From contig JAFADM010000243.1 of assembly GCA_023424865.1 (NCBI GenBank), positions 1-7,136 of the forward strand: 7,136 nucleotides of DNA. The letters are read 5' to 3'. How positions within the stretch are numbered: position 1 is the stretch's first letter; each line of letters starts with the position of its first letter. Position numbers and translations under genes: made by a program. Shown here piece after piece: positions 1-6,835 of the stretch. The DNA comes from Bacillota bacterium. GTDB taxonomy: Bacteria > Bacillota_A > Clostridia > DSM-8532. A model generated the notes under the pieces. It did no database searches and was not told the origin of the DNA. It saw only the letters and a program-made list of their open reading frames with translations.

Positions 1-18
1 CTGCCTGCGTTCGATTGA
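1..18 (+). CDS. Possible 3' end of an upstream gene
   Basis: The first frame reads Leu-Pro-Ala-Phe-Asp and then TGA, and this stop lies 18 bases before the hydrogenase start, a typical intra-operon spacing. Five residues identify no protein. In related clostridial clusters the gene before a catalytic [FeFe] hydrogenase is often a NuoF-like or NuoE-like subunit, but nothing here proves that. The other two forward frames are also open across these bases, so the assignment is weak. Confidence 0.3.
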   Translation: MPAFD

Positions 19-36
19 AAGGATGGAAGTTAAATT

Positions 37-1731
37 ATGGGAATCATGACCATAGATGGACAACGTATTGAGTTCCAGAACGAAAAAAACATACTGGAGC
101 TTGTTCGCAAGGCCGGAGTAGAGCTGCCTACCTTCTGCTACTATTCCGAGCTTTCCACTTACGGTGCCTGCCGCATGTGCGTGGTAGAGGACAGCAAGGG
201 CGGCATCATGGCCTCCTGCTCCGAGCCTCCGAGAGACGGCATGGTGGTATACACCAACACCCCTAAGCTTCAAAAGCACCGTAAAATGATATTGGAGCTT
301 CTTCTGGCGAGCCACTGCCGCGATTGCACCACCTGTGAAAAAAGCGGCAAGTGCAGGCTTCAGGATTTGGCGTCCCGCTTCGGCATTAAAAGGGTACGCT
401 TCGAAAACGACGCAGTGAAGCTCCCTGTTGACGACAGCAGCGCAGCCATTGTAAGAGATCCCAGCAAGTGCATTCTCTGCGGAGACTGTGTGCGTATGTG
501 CTCCGAAATTCAGGGCATGGGTGTATTGGATTTTGCATACAGAGGCTCAAAAATGCAGGTTATGCCTGCCTTTGACCGCAAGCTCAAGGAGTCTGACTGT
601 ATCAACTGCGGCCAGTGTACCACTGTTTGTCCCACAGGTGCTTTAATCGTTAAAAATGAGACCGACAGGGTATGGCGCAAGCTTCACAACCCGGATATGC
701 GTGTGGTGGCTCAAATTGCTCCCGCTGTTCGCGTGGCGCTGGGTGAAGAGTTCCATCTTCCCGCCGGTGAAAATGTGGCCGGTAAAATTGTAGCCGCTCT
801 TCGCAAGCTTGGTTTTGATGAAATTTACGACACCAGCATGGCTGCCGACCTTACCGTCATGGAGGAATCCAAGGAATTTTTGGATAGATTAACTAAAAAC
901 GAGAAAATACCTCAATTTACCTCCTGCTGCCCCGGCTGGGTAAGCTTTGTTGAAGCAAGGCATCCCGAGCTTTTAGACAGCATTTCCACCTGCCGTTCCC
1001 CCATGCAGATGTTTGGTTCTGTCGTTAAGGAGCATTACCGCGGAAACAAGGAAGCCGATTCCAGACAAACCATGATGGTTGCTGTTATGCCCTGTACGGC
1101 TAAAAAATATGAGGCTGCCCGTCCCGAATTCGTCAGTGAAAATGAAAAGGACGTGGATGTGGTTATAACCACCCAGGAACTGGCCTCCATGATTCGTGAA
1201 TCAGGCATTTCCTTTGACGAGCTGGAGCCGGAAGCCTTTGATATGCCCTTTGGTATGGCCTCAGGCGCCGGTGTTATCTTCGGTGTAACCGGCGGTGTTG
1301 CAGAAGCAGTACTTCGCCGCTGCGTGCTTGAAAGAACCCAGGAATCCTTAAAGGATCTGTCCTTCTCCGGTGTCCGTGGTATGAAGGGGATTAAGGAAGC
1401 CCAGGTGGTTATAGGGGATAAAACCCTCCGTGTGGCAGTGGTTCACGGACTTGCCAATGTGGAAAGGCTTTTGGAGCTTATGAAAAAGGGCGAGGCCCAT
1501 TACGATTTGGTTGAGGTTATGGCATGCACCGGAGGCTGCATCGGCGGAGCCGGACAGCCCATACCTCATAGCAGCACAATTAAGCACAGCCGTGCCCAAG
1601 GCCTGTACCAGGCTGATAAGCAGTCCCAGATAAAGCGTTCGGAAGAAAATCCTATGGTTATGGCTCTTTATGGTGGTATACTGAAAGGGAAGACCCACAA
1701 ATTACTGCACTGTTCTTACCGAAAAAAATAA
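37..1731 (+). CDS. hydA: Catalytic [FeFe] hydrogenase, group A, CpI-like modular type
   Basis: This enzyme interconverts protons plus electrons and H2 in the cytoplasm. An N-terminal plant-type [2Fe-2S] domain has Cys34, 45, 48 and 61. It is followed by a His-Cys [4Fe-4S] site (His93, Cys97, 100, 106) and two [4Fe-4S] clusters (Cys145/148/151/155 and 188/191/194/198). The H-cluster domain carries TSCCPGW (295-301), MPCTAKKYE (351-359) and ACTGGCIGGAGQP (496-508). The H-cluster ligands are predicted to be Cys298, 353, 497 and 501, with Cys297 as the proton-transfer cysteine, so it should be catalytically competent. The length, 564 aa, is close to Clostridium pasteurianum CpI (574 aa). It lacks the extra C-terminal [2Fe-2S] domain found in Thermotoga HydA. 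The start at 37 has AAAGGATGG upstream; an alternative ATG at 46 would remove three residues. Such subunits act alone with ferredoxin or in electron-bifurcating HydABC complexes, and the missing upstream genes would decide which. The third motif is slightly unusual, with Thr498 and Ala505. Confidence 0.93.
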   Translation: MGIMTIDGQRIEFQNEKNILELVRKAGVELPTFCYYSELSTYGACRMCVVEDSKGGIMASCSEPPRDGMVVYTNTPKLQKHRKMILELLLASHCRDCTTCEKSGKCRLQDLASRFGIKRVRFENDAVKLPVDDSSAAIVRDPSKCILCGDCVRMCSEIQGMGVLDFAYRGSKMQVMPAFDRKLKESDCINCGQCTTVCPTGALIVKNETDRVWRKLHNPDMRVVAQIAPAVRVALGEEFHLPAGENVAGKIVAALRKLGFDEIYDTSMAADLTVMEESKEFLDRLTKNEKIPQFTSCCPGWVSFVEARHPELLDSISTCRSPMQMFGSVVKEHYRGNKEADSRQTMMVAVMPCTAKKYEAARPEFVSENEKDVDVVITTQELASMIRESGISFDELEPEAFDMPFGMASGAGVIFGVTGGVAEAVLRRCVLERTQESLKDLSFSGVRGMKGIKEAQVVIGDKTLRVAVVHGLANVERLLELMKKGEAHYDLVEVMACTGGCIGGAGQPIPHSSTIKHSRAQGLYQADKQSQIKRSEENPMVMALYGGILKGKTHKLLHCSYRKK

Positions 1732-1733
1732 TT

Positions 1734-1739
1734 GGGAGG
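1734..1739 (+). promoter_or_regulatory. Ribosome binding site deciding the start of the first small ferredoxin
   Basis: GGGAGG lies 9 bases before the ATG at 1749. A nearer ATG at 1741 runs into a stop after three codons, so 1749 is the working start. Confidence 0.7.
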
Positions 1740-1748
1740 CATGCCTGT

Positions 1749-2006
1749 ATGAAAAATGTCAGCGTATGCATTGGAAGCGCCTGTCACTTAAAAGGCTCCT
1801 ATTCGGTCATAAGCGCCTTGCAGGATCTGTTAGAAAAGCACGGCCTCAACGATCGGGTGGAAGTTAAAGCCGTATTTTGCCTGCAGCAATGCGGCAGCGG
1901 CGTGTCGGTTAAGGTGGACGAAGGGCCTGTACTCTCTCTTTCCCGGGAGAGAGTGGATGATTTTTTCAGGAGTGAGATACTGGAAGCCTTTCATGGAAAG
2001 GGATGA
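1749..2006 (+). CDS. Thioredoxin-like [2Fe-2S] ferredoxin, copy 1
   Basis: This 85-aa protein has the Cys spacing of the thioredoxin-fold [2Fe-2S] family (NuoE C-terminal domain and Aquifex-type ferredoxin): Cys7-x4-Cys12 and Cys44-x3-Cys48. The motif CIGSACHLKGS around the first pair and a Cys-Leu-Gln-Gln-Cys-Gly segment around the second are typical. It is a stand-alone domain without the N-terminal helical part of NuoE. A role as a small electron carrier or docking module for the neighbouring hydrogenases is inferred from position. It begins 17 bases after the hydrogenase stop. It is clearly paralogous to the next gene, with the four cysteines at identical residue numbers. Confidence 0.88.
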   Translation: MKNVSVCIGSACHLKGSYSVISALQDLLEKHGLNDRVEVKAVFCLQQCGSGVSVKVDEGPVLSLSRERVDDFFRSEILEAFHGKG

Positions 2007-2012
2007 TGGTAA

Positions 2013-2258
2013 ATGTCGGTCATTCAGGTCTGTGTTGGCAGCTCCTGCCACATGAAGGGATCCTACCGTGTGATCCAGACCTATAAACGGCTCATCCAGG
2101 ACTACAGTTTGGACGGAATTGTGGAGCTCAAAGCATCCTTCTGCATGCAGCGTTGCACGGGGGGCATCGGCATTACCTTTGACGATGTTCCGGTGGACAA
2201 TTTAACCCTGCAGAACTGCGAGAGCATCTTCAAGGAAAGGATTATTGACAAACTCTGA
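2013..2258 (+). CDS. Thioredoxin-like [2Fe-2S] ferredoxin, copy 2
   Basis: This 81-aa protein has the same fold and cluster pattern as the preceding gene: Cys7-x4-Cys12 and Cys44-x3-Cys48, with CVGSSCHMKGSY at the first pair and Cys-Met-Gln-Arg-Cys-Thr-Gly-Gly at the second. By eye about 30 of 81 positions match the first copy, so the two arose by an old tandem duplication and have diverged. AAAGGG at 1996-2001, inside the end of the previous gene, can serve as ribosome binding site. Its stop overlaps the next start as TGATG, which suggests translational coupling to the sensory hydrogenase. This copy may therefore serve HydS and copy 1 the catalytic enzyme; that split is inference. Confidence 0.88.
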   Translation: MSVIQVCVGSSCHMKGSYRVIQTYKRLIQDYSLDGIVELKASFCMQRCTGGIGITFDDVPVDNLTLQNCESIFKERIIDKL

Positions 2259-3973
2259 TGGGAATCATACAACTTAAGGAAGCCAATTGCAAAAGCTGTT
2301 ACCGTTGCATCCGGGAATGTCCGGTTAAGTCCATTTCATTTAAGGACGATCAGGCACGGGTGATGGAAAAGGAATGCATCCTCTGCGGGAAGTGTATTTT
2401 AATATGCCCCCAGAATGCTAAAGAAGTGGTAAGCGATCTGGACAAGGTCAAGTCCTTTGTCGGGAAGAAGGACAAGGTCTATGCGTCCGTCGCGCCCTCC
2501 TTTGCCTCCTATTTTAAGGGGTGGGATTTTTCCGCCCTTTCTTCGGTACTTAAAAAGCTTGGTTTTTTGCATGTGGAGGAAACCGCCGTCGGTGCGTCCA
2601 AGGTTTCCAAGGAGTACGAGAGGCTGTTGCGTGAAGGAAAAATGAAAAACATTATCACGTCGGCCTGCCCTTCGGTAGTCCTTTTAATGGAAAAGTACTA
2701 TTCGGACCTTCTTGATCAGCTTGCCCCAACCGTTTCTCCCATGATTGCACACGCCCGCACCATGAGAGAGGTATACGGAACCCGTATCAAAATAATCTTT
2801 ATCGGGCCCTGTATTTCAAAAAAGCACGAAGCTGACGATGTTTTTTCAGGAGGTCTGGTCAGTGCGGCCATAACCTTTGAAGAGCTGAAGCAGTGGATGG
2901 AGGAGAGTGGGGTAAACCCTTCTTCTGCCGGATCGGAGCAGAAGAATATCCGAAACCCGTCGGCCCGGTTTTATCCGGCTCCCGGCGGCATCATACGCAC
3001 CCTTTCACGGGAGGACAGGAAGAGCTACAAGTGCATCAGTGTGGACGGTGTGGACCGGTGTATGGAAATTCTGGACAGCATCCGAAAGGGTGAGGTCTCC
3101 GGTTATTTTATCGAAATGAATGCCTGCGCGGGGGGCTGCATCGGCGGCCCCTGCATGAGGGCTTCAAAGATCAGCTTCATCCGGGCTAAGGACGATTTGA
3201 TTCAGGCCGCACGTCCTGTAAAGGATGCGCCGGATTATGCCACGGACAATGTGGAGACTCATTTAAACCGTACCTTCATCGATCGTTCCGTCAGCCCTGA
3301 AATGCCTGATGAAAAGGCTATCAAGAAAATATTGGAAAGTATTGGGAAAACCAGTCCCCAGCAGGAGCTCAATTGCGGCGGTTGCGGCTACAATACCTGC
3401 CGTGACAAGGCTGTGGCGGTTTACCAGGGAAAAGCGGATCCCAAGATGTGCCTGCCTTTTGTGCGGGAACGGGCGGAGAGCATTTCCAATCAGATAATCG
3501 AATACACCCCCAATGCCATCATCGCCACGGATAAGGAGCTTACAATCCAGGAGATCAACCCCGCAGCGCTTACAATGCTCAAAAGGGACAGGGGAAGCAT
3601 GATAGGACAGCCTGTAGAAATGTTCCTGCCCGGCCCTGATTATGAGCAGGTCATTCACCGGGGAAGAGTAATACGAAACCTCAAGCAGACCTATGAAGCC
3701 CTTGGCGTGACGGTGGAGCAGACGGTAATTTATATAAAAGAGCAGCAGTTGCTTTTTATGATATTGAAGGATATTACTCACGAAGAGAAAAAGCAGCAAA
3801 GTATTGACAAGGTTCGGGAGGAAACACTGGAAGTGGCTCAAAAGGTCATCGATAAGCAAATGCGGGTAGCTCAGGAGATTGCAAGCCTTCTGGGAGAAAC
3901 CACTGCGGAAACCAAAATTGCTCTTACCCGGCTTAAAAAATCCATTGTCAAAAACACGGGCGAGGGTTTATGA
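2258..3973 (+). CDS. hydS: HydS-like sensory [FeFe] hydrogenase with Fe-S and PAS domains (group C)
   Basis: This is a putative H2 or redox sensor rather than a bulk catalyst. Residues 11-50 hold two [4Fe-4S] motifs (Cys11/14/17/21 and 40/43/46/50). The H-cluster domain spans roughly 72-305, with TSACPS (134-139), GPCISKKHEA (183-192) and NACAGGCIGGP (288-298). Predicted H-cluster ligands are Cys137, 185, 290 and 294. The proton-transfer cysteine of catalytic enzymes is Ala136 here, the hallmark of HydS-type proteins, which show low activity. Next come a four-Cys Fe-S domain (Cys373, 376, 381, 398), a PAS domain (about 407-505) and a predicted coiled coil (about 507-565). No kinase, GGDEF or methyl-accepting domain follows, so output probably goes to a partner. 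The next gene, a PP2C phosphatase, overlaps it by four bases (ATGA). This fits the phosphatase-linked subgroup of group C hydrogenases. The start overlaps the previous stop and lacks a well-placed ribosome binding site, so coupling is likely. Confidence 0.9.
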   Translation: MGIIQLKEANCKSCYRCIRECPVKSISFKDDQARVMEKECILCGKCILICPQNAKEVVSDLDKVKSFVGKKDKVYASVAPSFASYFKGWDFSALSSVLKKLGFLHVEETAVGASKVSKEYERLLREGKMKNIITSACPSVVLLMEKYYSDLLDQLAPTVSPMIAHARTMREVYGTRIKIIFIGPCISKKHEADDVFSGGLVSAAITFEELKQWMEESGVNPSSAGSEQKNIRNPSARFYPAPGGIIRTLSREDRKSYKCISVDGVDRCMEILDSIRKGEVSGYFIEMNACAGGCIGGPCMRASKISFIRAKDDLIQAARPVKDAPDYATDNVETHLNRTFIDRSVSPEMPDEKAIKKILESIGKTSPQQELNCGGCGYNTCRDKAVAVYQGKADPKMCLPFVRERAESISNQIIEYTPNAIIATDKELTIQEINPAALTMLKRDRGSMIGQPVEMFLPGPDYEQVIHRGRVIRNLKQTYEALGVTVEQTVIYIKEQQLLFMILKDITHEEKKQQSIDKVREETLEVAQKVIDKQMRVAQEIASLLGETTAETKIALTRLKKSIVKNTGEGL

Positions 3974-5142
3974 GTATTTATATCGAGACAGCTTTTGAAA
4001 GCCTCAACAAATTCGGCGAGGAGTTGTGCGGAGACAAGGTTGAAATACTGAAAAGTGCGGATTCGGTGATTATTGTCCTGGCAGACGGTCTGGGAAGCGG
4101 CGTTAAAGCCAATATCCTGGCAACGCTTACCAGTAAGATCATTGCATCCATGCTAGGTGCGGGTGCAGAGATAGAAGAGTGTGTGGAAACCATAGCCAGC
4201 ACCCTTCCGGTATGCCATGAACGGGGAATAGCCTACTCCACCTTCAGTATTCTTCAAATCCGGTACTCGGGTGAGGTTTACCTTATTGAATTTGATAATC
4301 CTTCCGTTATTTATATTAAAAATCAAAAAATAGCTCCAGTTGAGAGAAAGATTCGAAGCATCGGAGATAAGGAAATCGGGGAGAGCCGATTTTCTATTGA
4401 CCCCGGAGACATGCTGCTGCTTTTTTCCGACGGGGTGGTCCATGCCGGTGTGGGCAAGCTTTTGAATCTGGGATGGCAGTATGAAAACATTGAGGAGTAC
4501 GTGGGAAAGGCTGTCAAAAACGACACCACCGCCCGTACTCTGGCAAGGCAGCTGGTATCGGCCTGCGATTGCCTCTATCTGCAAAAGCCCGGCGATGATA
4601 CAACGGTAGTAGCCGTCAGAGTATGCCGTCCCCTGGAGGTTTGCGTTATGGTGGGGCCTCCCGTGGATCCCTCACTGGATCAGGAAGTGGTTGATAAGCT
4701 TATGGCCTGTCCGGGTAAAAGGGTGGCCTGCGGAGGTACCACTTCCCAGATTGTAAGCCGCATAACCGGCAAAGAGCTTAAGGTAAGCTTTGAATATTAC
4801 AATGCAGCCGTGCCTCCCACGGGTTCCATTGAAGGATTGGATCTGGCCACGGAAGGGGTGCTTACCCTTGGACGGGCGCTGGATTTGGTGAAGGCTTACG
4901 GCGCACCCGGTACCCAGAACGGCGAAAGTCTGAATCTGCAAAAAAAGGACGGGGGAACCCGGCTTGCAAGGCTCCTTCTGGAGGAATCCACCAGGGTCTG
5001 CTTTCTGGTAGGCCGGGCCATGAATCCCGCACATCAAAATCCTGATTTACCCATCTCCCTGAGCCTGAAGCTGAAGCTGGTGGAAGAGCTGGCTCAGGAA
5101 CTGGAAAAAATGGGTAAGGATGTATTTGTTGAGTACTATTAA
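3970..5142 (+). CDS. SpoIIE/PP2C-family protein phosphatase with unknown C-terminal domain
   Basis: This is a metal-dependent serine/threonine phosphatase expected to act on a phosphoprotein, such as an anti-sigma-factor antagonist or a kinase target. The SpoIIE-type catalytic domain covers about residues 1-218. Metal-binding acids are visible at Asp39 (in LADGLGSG), Asp154 (in LLFSDGVVHAG) and Asp209/Asp210 (in PGDDTTVVAV). There is no sensor domain or membrane region, unlike SpoIIE itself. Residues about 222-390 form a second, unrecognised domain with a GGTTSQ segment (255-260), a PPTGSIEGLDLATEG stretch (282-296) and a charged helical C-terminus. The four-base overlap with hydS, with GAGGG just upstream of the ATG, implies coupled synthesis and probably physical or functional partnership. 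H2 or redox state read by HydS would then set phosphatase activity. No matching kinase or substrate is in the window. Confidence 0.87.
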   Translation: MSIYIETAFESLNKFGEELCGDKVEILKSADSVIIVLADGLGSGVKANILATLTSKIIASMLGAGAEIEECVETIASTLPVCHERGIAYSTFSILQIRYSGEVYLIEFDNPSVIYIKNQKIAPVERKIRSIGDKEIGESRFSIDPGDMLLLFSDGVVHAGVGKLLNLGWQYENIEEYVGKAVKNDTTARTLARQLVSACDCLYLQKPGDDTTVVAVRVCRPLEVCVMVGPPVDPSLDQEVVDKLMACPGKRVACGGTTSQIVSRITGKELKVSFEYYNAAVPPTGSIEGLDLATEGVLTLGRALDLVKAYGAPGTQNGESLNLQKKDGGTRLARLLLEESTRVCFLVGRAMNPAHQNPDLPISLSLKLKLVEELAQELEKMGKDVFVEYY

Positions 5143-5150
5143 CCCTTCTT

Positions 5151-5159
5151 TAAGAGGTG
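5151..5159 (+). promoter_or_regulatory. Ribosome binding site fixing the start of the TnpB-like gene
   Basis: TAAGAGGTG lies about 6 bases before ATG 5165. A longer reading from ATG 5120 would overlap the phosphatase by 23 bases and add 15 residues unlike a TnpB N-terminus, so 5165 is preferred. Confidence 0.75.
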
Positions 5160-5164
5160 TTCCC

Positions 5165-6697
5165 ATGGTTTTCAAATCTATTACGCTTAAAATACATCAG
5201 CCTTCGTCTCTAAAGCGTAAAATTATGGACGAGGCTATCAGCCGTTACACTCAGGCTTTGCAATATATGCTGGACAGCGCCCATCCTGAGGTTGAGGCGC
5301 TTTTGACCGGTATGTCCCGGGAACAGCTTGCACCTTCCGCTCTCCGTGCCTTATTAAGCTCCAATTTGCTGAATGAGCTGAACCGTTTTCAGGTGGAGCC
5401 CTTTAAGGATTCACTCAAAATGGACTTTATGAGCATGCTTGAGGGATATACCAAAAGAGCCCTTAAGAATACAAGGGCAGTGTATCCCAGAGTATTTGCC
5501 GATGATCGCGCGTTGGAGGAGAGGCTTGAATATTTAGAGGATGCGGTACATAAAAGCGGCAGCCAAAAGCATCGTGCCTCACAGGATTTTCTTAAGGTTC
5601 TCATGAAATACAACACCTGCAATTCCGTTTATTTTTGCAGGTGCAGCGATATACGGGACTACTGCCTGCTCTATAATCCGGATAAAAAAAGGTATTATGC
5701 TAAATTATACCTTCTTAACAGGAAGGATCCCTTAAAGCATAAGCCCTTTCATTCATCCGAAAGCAAGCTTCAGGTATTGGGCGGAAAGTGCGGCTGCTTA
5801 AAGCATACCGCCCGGCCCGAGCGCTACATCCTCGTTCCCTTAAGCTTTGGAAAACGTCAGCAGGAGCTTTTGGAGAAGGCCAGAGAGGATGTCTCCATGC
5901 TGAGAACTGCCCGCCTGGTAAAAAGGGAGGGTGAATACTATCTTATTGTAAGCGTGGCCGTAACCCCGTCAGAGGAAAGGGAAATTACTCATGAGGCGGG
6001 TTTTTCAAGAGGCAGGGACGGCCGCTTTCTCTATACGGTGTGCAATTTAAAGGGTGAGCCTGTGGTTCAAAGCAGTCTTCCTTACTCAGCGGATAAATCC
6101 GCCTTCCAGGGTTCTTCCATGGAGGAGCTCCATAAGCTGTCCAATGCCATTTCCGGTGTGGCTGGCAGCTATGGGGCCCAGGTTGTGCTGGAGTCTTACC
6201 CCCAATACAATCGCCTGGCCGATCTTTTAAGCTATAAGCTTCAGCTGGAAGGCCTGCCTCCTCCGGTAAGGGTAAGCCCCTTCGGCCTTTCACACACCTG
6301 TCCGCGCTGCGGCTGTAATTGCAGGGGTAACAGCTTTATGGGAGATGTATTTATCTGCACTGCCTGCGGTTTCGGTACGGGGCTTTCCATGCTTCCTTCC
6401 TATAATCTGGCTTTAAGGCTTGGAAAATACCGGCAGGACAAGGTGCGTTTCCGGCTTGTTAAAGCAGGCGACAAAAGGCTGTTGGTCAACAGGATGATGG
6501 GCCTTTCCTTTGAGCTTATGCCTGAAACGGGCATTGTGGCCTTTTTTGATTTCTTGAATCTAAAAAAGGAAGAGATTCGAGCCTATCTGGAAAAGCAGCA
6601 CTATAACTGGACCAGGGAGGATAAAAAGCTCTACAGCCTTTGGAAAAAACTGCTGAGCACGGAAAAGATAGAGGAAGTTATTGAAATCGAATCCTGA
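5165..6697 (+). CDS. TnpB/Cas12-like protein, apparently nuclease-dead, operon-encoded
   Basis: This 510-aa protein resembles IS605-family TnpB (OrfB). The N-terminus (VFKSITLKIHQPSS, then helices) matches the wedge/REC start, and residues about 215-268 (YILVPLSFGK, RLVKREGEYYLIVSV) match the second wedge part. A RuvC-like domain follows from about 275. The zinc ribbon is Cys379/382 and Cys398/401. In my alignment the RuvC-I Asp of GIDxG falls on Ser281 (GFSRG), the RuvC-II Glu is kept as Glu343 (VVLES), and the RuvC-III Asp falls on Ser408, in a segment that still ends with the conserved Asn414. DNA cleavage is therefore unlikely, but RNA and DNA binding could remain. Two unusual additions are a six-Cys segment (residues 152-211) and about 90 residues after RuvC-III. 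There is no TnpA neighbour, and by eye its codon use is like its neighbours, so it looks domesticated. It may be an RNA-guided regulator (TldR-like). A protein-only DNA-binding role or slow decay are alternatives, although 510 intact codons argue against decay. Confidence 0.78.
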   Translation: MVFKSITLKIHQPSSLKRKIMDEAISRYTQALQYMLDSAHPEVEALLTGMSREQLAPSALRALLSSNLLNELNRFQVEPFKDSLKMDFMSMLEGYTKRALKNTRAVYPRVFADDRALEERLEYLEDAVHKSGSQKHRASQDFLKVLMKYNTCNSVYFCRCSDIRDYCLLYNPDKKRYYAKLYLLNRKDPLKHKPFHSSESKLQVLGGKCGCLKHTARPERYILVPLSFGKRQQELLEKAREDVSMLRTARLVKREGEYYLIVSVAVTPSEEREITHEAGFSRGRDGRFLYTVCNLKGEPVVQSSLPYSADKSAFQGSSMEELHKLSNAISGVAGSYGAQVVLESYPQYNRLADLLSYKLQLEGLPPPVRVSPFGLSHTCPRCGCNCRGNSFMGDVFICTACGFGTGLSMLPSYNLALRLGKYRQDKVRFRLVKAGDKRLLVNRMMGLSFELMPETGIVAFFDFLNLKKEEIRAYLEKQHYNWTREDKKLYSLWKKLLSTEKIEEVIEIES

Positions 6698-6710
6698 TTG
6701 GCGCTATAAT
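6681..6710 (+). promoter_or_regulatory. Candidate sigma-A promoter at the end of the TnpB-like gene
   Basis: TTGAAA (6681-6686) and a perfect TATAAT (6705-6710) are separated by 18 bases, so transcription would start near 6717. The -35 box lies inside the last codons of the TnpB-like gene. It could drive a separate RNA from the non-coding stretch or the downstream gene. A strong hairpin with a T-tract begins only about 6 bases after the predicted start, so either that hairpin attenuates this promoter or the promoter match is accidental. Confidence 0.5.
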
Positions 6711-6722
6711 GAGTATACAATG

Positions 6723-6754
6723 ACAGCGGTATTGCCGGGCGCTGTGTTCTTTTT
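6723..6754 (+). terminator. Rho-independent terminator or attenuator after the operon
   Basis: A 6-bp GC-rich stem ACAGCG/CGCTGT with an 11-base loop is followed by GTTCTTTTT. It lies 25 bases after the TnpB-like stop codon and is the natural end of the hydrogenase operon transcript. Confidence 0.6.
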
Positions 6755-6835
6755 AAGGGAGTATCCCAGAAAAGGAGCAAAAGTGTGCATCGCACACAAG
6801 GAGTCAATCCTTTAATACCGGCTATCTGTAACAGA

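Noticed and set aside
1348..1698. Minus-strand open frame of 116 codons opposite the hydrogenase C-terminus
   Set aside because: It is antisense to the conserved H-cluster motif region and shows no recognisable protein features or ribosome binding site.
3263..3859. 198-codon open frame on the minus strand
   Set aside because: It lies wholly within the sensory hydrogenase coding region, has no family motif, and is explained as a shadow of the Fe-S/PAS part.
5120..5164. Start of the TnpB-like protein at ATG 5120
   Set aside because: It would overlap the phosphatase by 23 bases, adds 15 residues without family likeness, and a good ribosome binding site precedes ATG 5165 instead.
5120..6697. 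Intact IS200/IS605-type insertion sequence
   Set aside because: There is no tnpA, no recognisable subterminal hairpin ends and no flanking duplication. The gene follows the phosphatase at operon spacing with its own ribosome binding site, and the RuvC acids look substituted.
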